64,000 nt of DNA, from NCBI RefSeq assembly GCF_000716445.1, contig NZ_JNWK01000002.1:1-64000 (forward strand), read 5' to 3'. Positions 43,357 to 52,430 of this stretch are shown here, in pieces; position 1 is the first letter of the stretch, and the number at the start of each line of letters is the position of its first letter. The notes below the pieces were generated by a model. That model was given only the letters and a program-made list of their open reading frames with translations. It searched no databases and was not told where the DNA came from. Both the position numbers and the translations under genes were made by a program. Source of the DNA: Streptomyces wedmorensis (GTDB taxonomy: Bacteria > Actinomycetota > Actinomycetes > Streptomycetales > Streptomycetaceae).

Positions 43357-44706
43357 TCAGCCGAGCCGGATCGTGATCGTCGTCCAGGCGCCGACGTGCA
43401 CCCGGTCGCCGTCCTGGAGCTGGACGGGGACGTAGGGCTGGATCGGCTCCTCGCCGCCGTTGATCGTGGTGCCGTTGGTGGAGTTCTGGTCCACCACCGC
43501 CCACGAGCCGTCCGGCTGCTGCACGAGCACGGCGTGCTGGTGCGAGACGCCCGGGTCCTCCGGCGGCACCGACAGGTCGATGTCGGGGGACTCGCCGGTG
43601 GAGTGCCGGCGACGGCCGATGGAGACCTGGTTGCCCTGGAGCGGCAGGTGCTTGTCCGGCGAGTACGCGGGCAGGTTGAGGCCCGAGGCCTCCGGCCCGC
43701 TGCGGTGCATCATCGCCATGAAGTACTCGCGGTCGGGACCGATGACCGCGGTCCAGGTCAGCGGCTGCCGTGGCGGCTGGAACTGCTGCGGAGGCCCCTG
43801 GGGCGCCTGGTGCGGCGGCGGTCCCTGGTGCTGCGGGGGCTGCTGCATGGGCGGCTGCTGGTGCTGGGGGGCCGGCGGCTGCGGGGCGTGCGGCTGCGAC
43901 GGCGGGGACAGGACCCAGTCGTCGTCGGCGCGCGGCTGCGGCGGCGCGGGCGGTGCCGGTGCCTGCGCCGGCGCCTGGAGGTAGGCCGGCGGGGCCGGCG
44001 GCTGCTGCGTCCCCGGCTGCTGCTGCACGGGAGGCTGCTGAACCGGCGGGCGCGGCGCCTGGTGGTGCGTGGGCTCGGCGCCCAGCGGCTCGGCCGGACG
44101 GTTCACCTGCGACGGCCGCGAACCCTGGTAGCCGAACGGGTCCGGCTGCTGCGCCGGCGGCTGCCGGCTCGGCGGCGGCGGCGGGGACTGGAAGCCGGGC
44201 GGCAGGTTGAGGCCCGGCGGCGGACCGGGCTGCTGCGGGCCCGGCGGGTTGTGCGGGGCCAGCGGCGTGTACGAGGTCGCCGTGTTCGTGAGGAAGTTCC
44301 AGCGGCACTCCTCACAGAACGGAGCCATGTGCTCGCGCGGCGTGCGGCACTGCGGGCAGAGCTCCGCCTGGGCCGTCGCGTTCGGGTCGCCCCCGTGGCC
44401 GAAGCCCCCGGGAGCCGGCGGGGCCGGGGGAGCCGAGGGGGCGCCGGGACCGAAGCCGCCGGGGCCGTCGAAGCCACCGGGAGCGCCCGGACCGCCGTGA
44501 GCACCGGGGCCGTCGAAGCCGCCCGGGGCGCCCGGCGGCGGGCCGGGCGGGGCCTGGCCGGGGCCGGGGTATCCGTACGCGGGGGGCGGCGGCGGGGGAG
44601 GCGGCGGTACGGCACCCGCAGGCGCGCCCGCCCCGGCCATGCGATGGCCGCAGACCTCGCACCAGTCGTCGGAGACCGACTGGTGTCCGTTCGGGCAGGT
44701 CGGCAT
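43357..44706 (-). CDS. FHA-domain protein with two zinc ribbons and a proline/glutamine-rich linker
   Basis: 449 residues. N-terminal zinc ribbon CPNGHQSVSDDWCEVCG (4-20), a Gly/Pro-rich stretch, a second ribbon CPQCRTPREHMAPFCEEC (about 117-134), a long Pro/Gln-rich linker (150-330) and a C-terminal FHA domain (about 360-449; VSIGRRRHS, PGVSHQHAVLVQQPD, VVDQNSTNGTTING) with the Arg, Ser-His and Asn residues that grip phosphothreonine. Last gene of the PknG-type operon; a plausible reader of kinase products, as GarA is for PknG in mycobacteria, though GarA is much shorter. GGGGGAAG precedes the ATG. Confidence 0.9.
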   Translation of the reverse strand: MPTCPNGHQSVSDDWCEVCGHRMAGAGAPAGAVPPPPPPPPPAYGYPGPGQAPPGPPPGAPGGFDGPGAHGGPGAPGGFDGPGGFGPGAPSAPPAPPAPGGFGHGGDPNATAQAELCPQCRTPREHMAPFCEECRWNFLTNTATSYTPLAPHNPPGPQQPGPPPGLNLPPGFQSPPPPPSRQPPAQQPDPFGYQGSRPSQVNRPAEPLGAEPTHHQAPRPPVQQPPVQQQPGTQQPPAPPAYLQAPAQAPAPPAPPQPRADDDWVLSPPSQPHAPQPPAPQHQQPPMQQPPQHQGPPPHQAPQGPPQQFQPPRQPLTWTAVIGPDREYFMAMMHRSGPEASGLNLPAYSPDKHLPLQGNQVSIGRRRHSTGESPDIDLSVPPEDPGVSHQHAVLVQQPDGSWAVVDQNSTNGTTINGGEEPIQPYVPVQLQDGDRVHVGAWTTITIRLG

Positions 44707-44747
44707 GTCGGTGCTTCCCCCTCTCGTCGTCCGGCCCGGTGGCCGGG

Positions 44748-46100
44748 CTACCTCTTGACGCGAACGGTCTTGGTGGAGCGGGTCTCGAGTGTCATCTCGT
44801 CCGCTTCCGCGACCTTCGCCTTCAAACGCACAGTACCGGTCGCCGCGTCGACGACGTCGACCACCTTCGAAAGCAATTTCGCCGTATCCGCGTTGCCGGA
44901 GGCCGCCGCGAGCTGCACGGCGCGGCCCAACTTGGCCGTCGCGCCGTCGCGATCGCCCGATTTGCGGGCATCGAGCCCCTGTTGGATGACGTCCGCGAGC
45001 TCCGCCTGGCCCGTGTAGTGCGCGACCTGCGGGTTGATCGACGTCGACATCGCGAGGTCGTCCGTCCACACCGCCCGTACCAGCCCTTGAGACAGGGGCC
45101 GCGGGTCGCCGCCGGCCGGGTCCGGGGCGAGCAGCGAGACGCGGGCGGCGAGCATCTCCTGTCCGACCGCCGCCCGGGGCACCCGCACGCTCACGTGGTA
45201 GTCCCGGGACTCGTCGCCCCACGAACCCGTCGGGTAGTCCCCGGCGCGCGGGCCGGCCTCGGTGCGCCGCCCGGTGAGGTCCTCGACCGTCGGCGCCACC
45301 TGCTTCACGAACACGATCTCGACCCCGACCGGGGTCCACAGCCGGAGCGCGACGTCCGCCACGCCCTTGTCCATCGCGGTCTCCATCATCGACGTGAAGT
45401 CGGCGGCGAGGCCGGCCGGGTCGGCGACGATGTCGGCGGTGCCGAGGAGCGCGGACGCGATGCCGGTGACCTCCTTGACCTCCCAGTCGGTGCCGACCCC
45501 GCGCGCGTCGCAGGTGAACCGGCCGGCGCAGGCGTCGAGCGCGGCCCGCAGCTCCTCCGGCGACTCGTGCTCGTTGCGGCCGTCGGTGAGGAGGATGCCG
45601 TGCCGGATGGACAGCTCGGCGGAGGAGAGGAGCCGGTCCGCGAGGCGCAGCCAGGTGCCGATCGCCGTGCCGCCGCCGGCGGAGAGGCGGCGCAGCGCCT
45701 CCTTGGCCTCGGCGCGGGTCCGGTGGTCGGCGACGGCGAGGCCGCCGTTCCCCGGGTAGACCTCCTTCGCCACGTGCGTGCCGGCGACGACGGCGAAGGA
45801 GGTGCCGTCGCGCAGGGTGTCGACGGCGGCGGCGGTCGCCTCGCGCGCGCCGCGCATCTTGGTGGCCGGGTAGTCCATCGAACCGGAGCAGTCGACCATG
45901 ATCACGACGCCGGCGGTGCCGCCGCCGGTGAGGCCCCCGGGGCGCCCGAAGCCGCCGAGCCCCGCCGCGCCGCTGGTGCCGCCCCCGGTCGAGGTGACCG
46001 TGACGATCGCGCTGACGTCCCTGCCGCCCTCCGGCAGGAACTCGTTCTGGTAGACGTCCACCGAGAACTGCGGCACGGTCGACTTGGAGAAGTTCGCCAT
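44748..46100 (-). CDS. von Willebrand factor A domain protein
   Basis: 450 residues. The vWA domain carries MIDAS residues VIMVDCSGSMDYP (about 82-94) and later ILLTDGRNEH; a helical C-terminal part (about 330-450) follows. Cytosolic, no signal peptide. vWA proteins bind metal-dependent partners; here it sits between the phosphatase and the FHA protein in the PknG-type operon and may scaffold the complex. ATG 46100 is chosen because GAGGAG lies 9 bases upstream; an in-frame start 24 bases earlier is possible. Confidence 0.88.
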   Translation of the reverse strand: MANFSKSTVPQFSVDVYQNEFLPEGGRDVSAIVTVTSTGGGTSGAAGLGGFGRPGGLTGGGTAGVVIMVDCSGSMDYPATKMRGAREATAAAVDTLRDGTSFAVVAGTHVAKEVYPGNGGLAVADHRTRAEAKEALRRLSAGGGTAIGTWLRLADRLLSSAELSIRHGILLTDGRNEHESPEELRAALDACAGRFTCDARGVGTDWEVKEVTGIASALLGTADIVADPAGLAADFTSMMETAMDKGVADVALRLWTPVGVEIVFVKQVAPTVEDLTGRRTEAGPRAGDYPTGSWGDESRDYHVSVRVPRAAVGQEMLAARVSLLAPDPAGGDPRPLSQGLVRAVWTDDLAMSTSINPQVAHYTGQAELADVIQQGLDARKSGDRDGATAKLGRAVQLAAASGNADTAKLLSKVVDVVDAATGTVRLKAKVAEADEMTLETRSTKTVRVKR

Positions 46101-46152
46101 CTGTTCGGGCTCCTCGGGCAACAACGGTGAAGGGACGGGGATCGGCGACCGC

Positions 46153-47541
46153 TCAGGCCGATCCTGCCCCTTGCGGAGTGACGGTGAACGGCACGAGCGC
46201 GACCGTGATGTTGTCGTGGCCTCCGCCGTCCAGGGCGTGGCCGACCAGGACCTGGGCGCTGTGCAGCGGGCGGTCCGCCGCGTCCGCGGGGACGACCCGG
46301 GCCATGTCCTCGGGGCCCTCCGCGTAGTTCCACAGGCCGTCCGTGCAGACCACCACCACGCCTGAGTGGTCGGGCTTGAACGAGGCGGTGTGCGGCTCCA
46401 GTTCGTACGAGTCCGCGCCGAGCCAGCCGGTGATCGCGTGGGCGCGCTCGTCCGCGTACGCCTCGGCCTCGTTCATCAGGCCGGCGGCGACCATCTGGGC
46501 GGCCCACGAGTCGTCCTCGGTCAGCCGGACGGACGCGGTGCCGCGGTCGTTCGGCACCCAGTAGGCGCGGCTGTCGCCGACCCAGCCCACGACGAGCAGG
46601 CCGTCGGCCACGATCGAGCCGACGATGGTGCACGCCGGGGCGTTCCGGTGGCGGTGCGGGTCGTGCTCCGCGCCGTCCTGACCGGGCTCCTCCGCGAGGG
46701 AGTTGACGGCTTCGGCGGCGGCCACGATGGCCTCGTGCATGGCCTGCTGCGGGTGGGTGCCGCGCGGCAGCGCGGCGAGCAGGGAGGCGTCCGCCGCGGC
46801 CGCCGCGGCGGCGGAGGCGTCGTCGGGCCGGGTCGCCGACGAGACGCCGTCACAGACGATCGCGAGGGCGGCGGGGGAGCCGTCGGGGAGGGTGGTCGTC
46901 GAGACGGCGAACGCGTCCTCGTTGCGGTGGTGGCGCAGCCCCCGGTCGCTGACGGCGGCCACGGGGCCGGCCTCCCGCTCCATGTGGTCGCGCTCGCGCG
47001 GCTGCGCGTGCCCGCAGTTCTCGCAGTAGCCGTCGGTGTCCACCCGGCCGGCCCGGCAGGCCACGCAGAGCGCGGCCGACGAGGCCGGGGCGGCGGTCGC
47101 CCCGGGGGTCGCGGCCGGTTCCTGGGCGAAGGCCGGCGGCGGATCGGCCTGGACGGCGGTACGGGGATCGGGGGCGGCCAGTTCGAAGTCGCCGCCGGTG
47201 GCGCTCCCCGCCGCGGGTGCCGGCGGCGTCTCGGGCGCCGGCACCGGGCCGTCCGTGCGGACCTCCATCGTGGGGAGGTCCCGGCCGCCGGAGTCGGTGC
47301 CCGGGAGGTCGCCCGGGTGCTGGGTCATGGTCGAGAGCGAACCGGGGTCACGGGGCGGGGCGTCCGGCCAGGTGACGGGGGTGCCGATCGCCACGGTCGG
47401 GCGGTCCGGCTCGGCCCCGGCGGCCGGCACGGCCGAGAGGTCGTAGCCGCACGCCCCGCAGAACCGGTCACCCGACTCCAGCGGCTCCGCGCAGCCCGGG
47501 CAGGCGGCGAGTCCGTGCGACGGCTTCGGCTTCTGGGACAT
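46153..47541 (-). CDS. PP2C-type Ser/Thr phosphatase with two zinc ribbons
   Basis: 462 residues. N-terminal ribbon CPGCAEPLESGDRFCGACG (14-32), a disordered Pro/Ala-rich segment, a second ribbon CVACRAGRVDTDGYCENCG (about 158-176), then the PP2C domain (about 195-460) with metal-binding signatures RNEDAFAV, VCDGVSSA, GWVGDSRAYWV, VCTDGLWNY and GGHDNITVAL. All catalytic aspartates are present. It should dephosphorylate targets of the neighbouring PknG-like kinase. ATG lies 2 bases after the kinase stop. Confidence 0.93.
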   Translation of the reverse strand: MSQKPKPSHGLAACPGCAEPLESGDRFCGACGYDLSAVPAAGAEPDRPTVAIGTPVTWPDAPPRDPGSLSTMTQHPGDLPGTDSGGRDLPTMEVRTDGPVPAPETPPAPAAGSATGGDFELAAPDPRTAVQADPPPAFAQEPAATPGATAAPASSAALCVACRAGRVDTDGYCENCGHAQPRERDHMEREAGPVAAVSDRGLRHHRNEDAFAVSTTTLPDGSPAALAIVCDGVSSATRPDDASAAAAAAADASLLAALPRGTHPQQAMHEAIVAAAEAVNSLAEEPGQDGAEHDPHRHRNAPACTIVGSIVADGLLVVGWVGDSRAYWVPNDRGTASVRLTEDDSWAAQMVAAGLMNEAEAYADERAHAITGWLGADSYELEPHTASFKPDHSGVVVVCTDGLWNYAEGPEDMARVVPADAADRPLHSAQVLVGHALDGGGHDNITVALVPFTVTPQGAGSA

Positions 47542-47543
47542 CC

Positions 47544-50060
47544 TCACACCCACGTCCGGGGACGGAAGCGGTTGGCCCGCTCCACCAGTTCGATCCTCTC
47601 GTCGCCCTGCTGGGCGAGCCGGGCAAGCACCCGGTACGAGCGTTCGAGGCCGAAGCGCAGTCCGCGCTCGTCCAGTTCACTTCCGAGCAGCAGCGCGCCG
47701 CCGCCCGGTGCCGCACCGGGACTTCCGGAGAGTACCCAGTCGAGAGCCGTTCCGAGGACCTCCGTCGACAACTGCTCGCGGCGCACCGCGTCCAGACCGA
47801 AGCCCTGGAGCGCGGAGACCTGCGCCGCGGCGGCCGTCAGATCGCCGCCGAGCGGGTCGTGCGCGGGGCGCCGCCGCAGCCGCGCCCGCACGGCCGCGAC
47901 CCGGGCCGCCGTGTAGTGGATCGACGCCTCCGGTACGGATTCCAGCGCCTGTACGGCACCGGTGCGGTCCCCGGCCGCGAGGCGCACCCGGGCGAGTCCG
48001 AAGGCGGCACTGACGAAGCTCGGGTCGGTGGCCCACACCAGGTGGTAGTACTCGGCGGCGTTGTCCAGCTGGCCGAGGACCTCGGCGCAGATCCCGAGGG
48101 CCAGCTTCGGCGCCGGCTCGCCGGGGAAGGCGTCGTAGACCGCGTCGAAGGCCAGCGCCGCGTGCTCGTGGTCACCGGTCACCAGGGAGGCGACGCCCCG
48201 GTACCAGACGACCCGCCAGTCGTCCGGGTCCCGCTCCTCCAGGCCCGCGAGGGTCCGCGCCCCGGACGTCAGGTCGCCCAGCTCCAACTGGGCCCGCAGG
48301 GTGCGCAGCCGTAGTTCGGCGGAGGGCGCCGGCGCGGCGTGGAGCGCCCCGAGCAGTTCGCCGGGCGCGGCGGCCGCGAGACCGGCGAGGAACCCGGCGT
48401 TGGGGTCGGTCGTGTCGACGCGCGGCACGGGCAGCGCGAGTGCGGTGGCGGGCGCGTCGAGCGGCGCGAGCGCCCCGCCGAGCCCGTACCCCTCGGGGAC
48501 CTCCGTCACCGGCGGGACCTGCGCCCGTCGGCCGCGGCGGGCGCCGAGCAGGGAGACGTCCTCCGTCAGTTCGGCGAACAGCGTGGTGTCCGTGACCCGG
48601 ACCTCCGTGCCGAACAGGGTCGAGAGGGCGGGGCGGGGGCGCCCGGACTGGAGCGCCACGACCTCGCGCAGGACGCCGGTCAGCTGCTCGGCCATCTCCT
48701 GTGCGGAGGCGAACCGGCGGGCCGGGTCCGGGTCGGTGGCGCGGACCAGGAAGCGGTAGAAGGACTCGTAGGTGCGGAAGACCGCGATGTGCTCCGGCTC
48801 GGGCAGCGAGTCCACGAAGACGTTCGTGTAGCCCTGGAAGTCGAAGGTCATCACCGCGAGCGTGCGCGCCACCGTGTACAGGTCGCTCGCCACCGACGGG
48901 CCGACCTCGGCCACCTCCGGCGCCTGGTAGCCGACCGTGCCGTAGATCGCGGACTCGTCGTCGTCCATCCGCCGGACCGCGCCCATGTCGATGAGCTTCA
49001 GCTGGTCCTCGGTCTGGATGGCGTTGTCGACCTTGAAGTCGCAGTACAGCAGGTTCCGGCTGTGCAGGTGGCCGAGCGCCTCCAGGGCCTCGATCCCGTA
49101 CGCGCAGGCCTGCTCCACCGGCAGCGGGTCGCGGCGGCCGTCCGGGGTGCGCCGGTCGTTGGCGATCTCCTTGAGCGACTTGCCGCCGACGTACTCCATG
49201 ACGATGTAGCCGTCCAGGGAGCCGGTGCGCTGGTCGAGGTGCTCGACGAAGTTGTAGATGCGGACGATGTTGGAGTGCTCGATCTCGGCGAGGAAGCGGC
49301 GCTCGGAGATCGCCGCCGCCATGGCGTCCTGGTCGCCGGTGTCGAGAAGGCCCTTGAGGACGACCCACCGGTCGGAGACCGCCCGGTCGACGGCGAGGTA
49401 GATCCAGCCGAGTCCGCCGTGCGCGAGGCAGCCCGCCACCTCGTACTGGCCGTGGACGATGTCCCCGGCGCGCAGCTTCGGCACGAAGGAGTACGGGTGC
49501 CCGCACTTGGTGCAGAAGCCCTCGGTGCGGCCCGGCCGGTCGCCCCGGGAGCGGCCCACCGGGGCCCCGCAGTCGGAGCGGGAGCAGAAACGCTTCCGCT
49601 CGGGGACCTCGGCGTTCTCCATCACCGCCGCCCGCGGGTCGGGCCGCGGCACCTCGGGGATGGCCACCAGACCCGCGCCCAGCCGGTTCCGGGCGGACTG
49701 GCCGGTCGACGAACCGGAGCTGCGCACCGAGACCGAGCGGGCCGTGGACGCGCCGGACGCCCCGGAGAGCGCGCGCGACAGACGACCGGAGACCGAACGG
49801 CGGGAGGTCGAGGAGCGCGACGACGCCCGCGAGGAGGCGCGCGAACCGCTCCGTGAGGAGCCGGAGTCCGGCCCCCCGACGCCGCCCGTCCCCTTCCCGG
49901 CCGCGGCGATGCCGGTCGGCGTCGAGCCGATCAGCCCCCCGGGCGCGACGACCGGCGCGAGCCCGCAGGTGTCGCAGTACAGCTCGCCGCCTCCCATGTC
50001 CTCGTACGATCCCCCGCACGAAGGACGCTGACAGCTCCCCACACCCGTCTCCCCGCTCAC
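47544..50060 (-). CDS. pknG: PknG-like Ser/Thr protein kinase with zinc module and TPRs
   Basis: 838 residues. N-terminal CQRPSCGGSYEDMGGGELYCDTCG zinc ribbon (about 9-32), a Ser/Arg-rich linker (RSGSRASSRASSRSS-like), a rubredoxin-like CSRSDCG...CTKCG pair, the kinase domain (about 195-470; glycine loop AHGGLGWIYLAV, Lys in VVLKG, catalytic YCDFKVDN, LIDMGAV in place of DFG, TVGYQAPEV) and C-terminal TPRs (about 600-800). This order matches mycobacterial PknG, which regulates 2-oxoglutarate metabolism through the FHA protein GarA. The catalytic HRD is YCD, as in PknG-type enzymes. The GTG start overlaps the preceding stop (GTGA), which keeps the first zinc ribbon in the protein. Confidence 0.92.
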   Translation of the reverse strand: MSGETGVGSCQRPSCGGSYEDMGGGELYCDTCGLAPVVAPGGLIGSTPTGIAAAGKGTGGVGGPDSGSSRSGSRASSRASSRSSTSRRSVSGRLSRALSGASGASTARSVSVRSSGSSTGQSARNRLGAGLVAIPEVPRPDPRAAVMENAEVPERKRFCSRSDCGAPVGRSRGDRPGRTEGFCTKCGHPYSFVPKLRAGDIVHGQYEVAGCLAHGGLGWIYLAVDRAVSDRWVVLKGLLDTGDQDAMAAAISERRFLAEIEHSNIVRIYNFVEHLDQRTGSLDGYIVMEYVGGKSLKEIANDRRTPDGRRDPLPVEQACAYGIEALEALGHLHSRNLLYCDFKVDNAIQTEDQLKLIDMGAVRRMDDDESAIYGTVGYQAPEVAEVGPSVASDLYTVARTLAVMTFDFQGYTNVFVDSLPEPEHIAVFRTYESFYRFLVRATDPDPARRFASAQEMAEQLTGVLREVVALQSGRPRPALSTLFGTEVRVTDTTLFAELTEDVSLLGARRGRRAQVPPVTEVPEGYGLGGALAPLDAPATALALPVPRVDTTDPNAGFLAGLAAAAPGELLGALHAAPAPSAELRLRTLRAQLELGDLTSGARTLAGLEERDPDDWRVVWYRGVASLVTGDHEHAALAFDAVYDAFPGEPAPKLALGICAEVLGQLDNAAEYYHLVWATDPSFVSAAFGLARVRLAAGDRTGAVQALESVPEASIHYTAARVAAVRARLRRRPAHDPLGGDLTAAAAQVSALQGFGLDAVRREQLSTEVLGTALDWVLSGSPGAAPGGGALLLGSELDERGLRFGLERSYRVLARLAQQGDERIELVERANRFRPRTWV

Positions 50061-51334
50061 CACTGCCGTCCTCCCGCGTCTCTCGGGCCGGACAGTACGT
50101 CCGCCGCCGCCTGCTGGTAGCGCAGCACGGCCTGTTCGGCGACCCGGAGGTCGCAGGGCGCGCTCCACAGCATCCTGCGGGCCGCGTCGTACCGCTCGAC
50201 GAGCAGCGGGTCCTCCGCCGCGCCGAGCCGTGCCACCTTCGCCTTGTACGCGTCGAGCCGGCCGCGCAGTTCGGCCCGGACCGCCAGCGGCGCCGTCACC
50301 GCGGTCAACGACTCGCGGGCCCGCAGCAGTTCGTCCTCCGCCTCCCGCTCGAGGGACTCCAGGAGCGGCGAGAGCCGGTGCCACTGGGCGTGCCTGCGGT
50401 ACTCGGCGGCGACCGCGAGACGCTCCTGGAGCACCGTCGGCGGCCCGCTGACGGCCGGCACCTCGGAGGCGGCGATCTTCGCGAGGACCTCGCCGCGCGC
50501 CGAACGGGCCTCCGCGAGCGTCCGGTCGGCCCGCGAGAGCACGTCGCGCAGCCGCAGCAGCCGGTCCTCGGAATCCTGCCGGACGGCCAGGACGGCCTCG
50601 ATCTCGCGGCGGACGTCCTCAAGGGCCAGCGCGGCCCGGTCGTACCGCTCGGTGTCGGGGCGACCCCCGCCGGGCGCCGAACTCCCGACCGCCGGACGCC
50701 AGAACGCCAGCGGGTCGGTCACCACCTGGGACCGCAGCAGGGTCAGCTCGGCCGTGATCTCCTCCAGCTCGTCCCCGGCCGGGTGCTCCCCGGGCCGTAC
50801 GCCCACCGAGTGCGCGAGCGAACGCGTCCGGCCCAGCTCGGCGGCGAGCAGGTCTATCCGGGCGGGCAGCGCCGACCAGACGGCGTCGGCGGTGACGACC
50901 ATGTCGAGGGAGGCGGCGTACAGCTCGTTCATCCGCCGGACCAGGCCCTCCAGGCTGAACCGCTCGGTGAGCAGTGCCTTCTCGCCCGCGCCGCCCGACA
51001 CGAGCACGCTCTCGCCGCGCAGCCGGTCGGTCAGCTCCACCAGCTCCTCGCGGGTGGGCCAGCGGCGTCGGGCACGCAGTTCACGGGCCTCCCGCAGGGC
51101 CCCGGTGTACACGTCGAAGCAGGTCCAGAGCAGGGTGATGGTGCGCTCCGCCGTCGCCCAGCGGTCCCGGGTGGTGCCGGTCAGCTCCGCGCCTTCGAGC
51201 AGCCGGCGGCCGGCGTGGTCCTGGAGCGCGAGGAGGGAGTCCTCGACCGCCTTGTGCTCGGCGCCGAGCCGCGCCAGCGCACGGTCCACCTCGTCCCGGT
51301 CCATCACCGGCCCGGGGGGTCCCGTGACACCCAT
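50057..51334 (-). CDS. Coiled-coil protein of the PknG-type operon
   Basis: 425 residues, almost wholly helical, Leu/Ala/Arg/Glu-rich, with long predicted coiled-coil stretches (about 12-110, 180-330). No signal, membrane segment or catalytic motif. Its 3' end overlaps pknG by four bases and it follows the binding-protein gene by 53. It may scaffold the signalling complex between the membrane protein and kinase. The ATG at 51334 has GAGG 6 bases upstream. I do not recognise a named family. Confidence 0.85.
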   Translation of the reverse strand: MGVTGPPGPVMDRDEVDRALARLGAEHKAVEDSLLALQDHAGRRLLEGAELTGTTRDRWATAERTITLLWTCFDVYTGALREARELRARRRWPTREELVELTDRLRGESVLVSGGAGEKALLTERFSLEGLVRRMNELYAASLDMVVTADAVWSALPARIDLLAAELGRTRSLAHSVGVRPGEHPAGDELEEITAELTLLRSQVVTDPLAFWRPAVGSSAPGGGRPDTERYDRAALALEDVRREIEAVLAVRQDSEDRLLRLRDVLSRADRTLAEARSARGEVLAKIAASEVPAVSGPPTVLQERLAVAAEYRRHAQWHRLSPLLESLEREAEDELLRARESLTAVTAPLAVRAELRGRLDAYKAKVARLGAAEDPLLVERYDAARRMLWSAPCDLRVAEQAVLRYQQAAADVLSGPRDAGGRQW

Positions 51335-51387
51335 CTCTTACCTCTTCCGCTTCGTGTGCAGGGTGACTCGTCGGGGCGTGGACAGCG

Positions 51388-52419
51388 CTACCTGTACAGC
51401 GGAGCCGGCGGCCCGGTGATGCCGGGGAGGTCCTTCTCCAGCCACTCCTTGTACGCGGCCTGCCAGGGGCCCTGCCGGTAGCCCACGAGCACCTGGTTGA
51501 CCCGGCGGACCAGGTCGTCGTTGCCCAGCTTGGCCGCCACCCCGTAGTACTCCTCGGTGAACGGCCGGCCCTTGAGCTCGACCGCCGGGTCCTGCGCGGC
51601 CTGGCCGGCCGCGAGGGCGTTGTCGGTGACGACGGCGTCGACCTCGCCCATCTGAAGGCGGGCCAGGCAGTCCAGCTGGTTGGGGACGGTCAGCAGGTCC
51701 TTGTCGTCCTTGGTGCCGTCCGCCTCGTCCTTGAAGAGCGCGCCGAAGGAGTTCTCGGCCAGGGCGTCGTAGGCCGTGGAGCCCTCGGCGGTGCAGACCC
51801 GCTTGCCGCGCAGCGAGGAGTCGTAGCCGGTGATGTCCTTGGCGAGCTTGGGCGCGAGCACCTGCTGGCCGGCCTGGAAGTAGGCGGTGGAGAAGGCGAC
51901 CTGCTCGATCCGCTTGCAGTTGATCGTCATGGTGCGCACGACGAGGTCGACCTTGCCGCTGTTCAGGGCGGCGATCCGCTGGTTGGTCGGGATCGCGCGG
52001 AAGATGATCGCGTCCGCGTCGCCGAGGAGGTCCTTGGCGACGGCCCGGGCGAGCGTGATGTCGAAGCCCTCCAGGACGCCCTTCTCCGGGTTCCGGTAGC
52101 CCCAGCGGTAGCTGGACTGGTCGACGCCGACGATCAGCTTCCCGCGGTCCTTGATCGCCCGGACCGACGGGCCGTCCGCCGACGAGGGGGTGAGGGAGGC
52201 CTCGGGGTGCTCGCAGGTGTCCGTCTTGATCTGGACGCCGGTGCCCACGCCGGGGCCGGGCGTCCACGGCGCGGGCGCCGCGCCGGTCCCGTCCTGCGCG
52301 AGCGGCAGCAGGGTGAGTGAGGCGGTGAGCCCGCAGGCCACGGCCATGGCGGCCACCCCGCCCCAGCCTCGCAGCCGCAGCGCGGCCCGCCGCGCCAGCG
52401 GGTACGTGCCGTTCGGCAT
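51388..52419 (-). CDS. glnH: GlnH-like family 3 solute-binding protein
   Basis: 343-residue amino-acid-binding protein. After a basic start, a hydrophobic segment (about 20-45) contains Cys29 in MAVACGLT, only a weak lipobox, and the hydrophobic stretch continues past it, so a signal anchor is an alternative to lipidation. The binding domain (about 85-340) has the family pattern KLIVGVDQSSYRWGYRNPEKGVLEGFDITLARAVAKDL (landmarks GVD, EGFDI), DLVVRTMTIN and the hinge AVVTDNALAAG. In M. tuberculosis, GlnH binds Asp/Asn and signals through GlnX to PknG. The same gene order here argues for that role rather than transport; no permease is adjacent. Confidence 0.9.
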   Translation of the reverse strand: MPNGTYPLARRAALRLRGWGGVAAMAVACGLTASLTLLPLAQDGTGAAPAPWTPGPGVGTGVQIKTDTCEHPEASLTPSSADGPSVRAIKDRGKLIVGVDQSSYRWGYRNPEKGVLEGFDITLARAVAKDLLGDADAIIFRAIPTNQRIAALNSGKVDLVVRTMTINCKRIEQVAFSTAYFQAGQQVLAPKLAKDITGYDSSLRGKRVCTAEGSTAYDALAENSFGALFKDEADGTKDDKDLLTVPNQLDCLARLQMGEVDAVVTDNALAAGQAAQDPAVELKGRPFTEEYYGVAAKLGNDDLVRRVNQVLVGYRQGPWQAAYKEWLEKDLPGITGPPAPLYR

Positions 52420-52430
52420 CCCGCCCCCTC

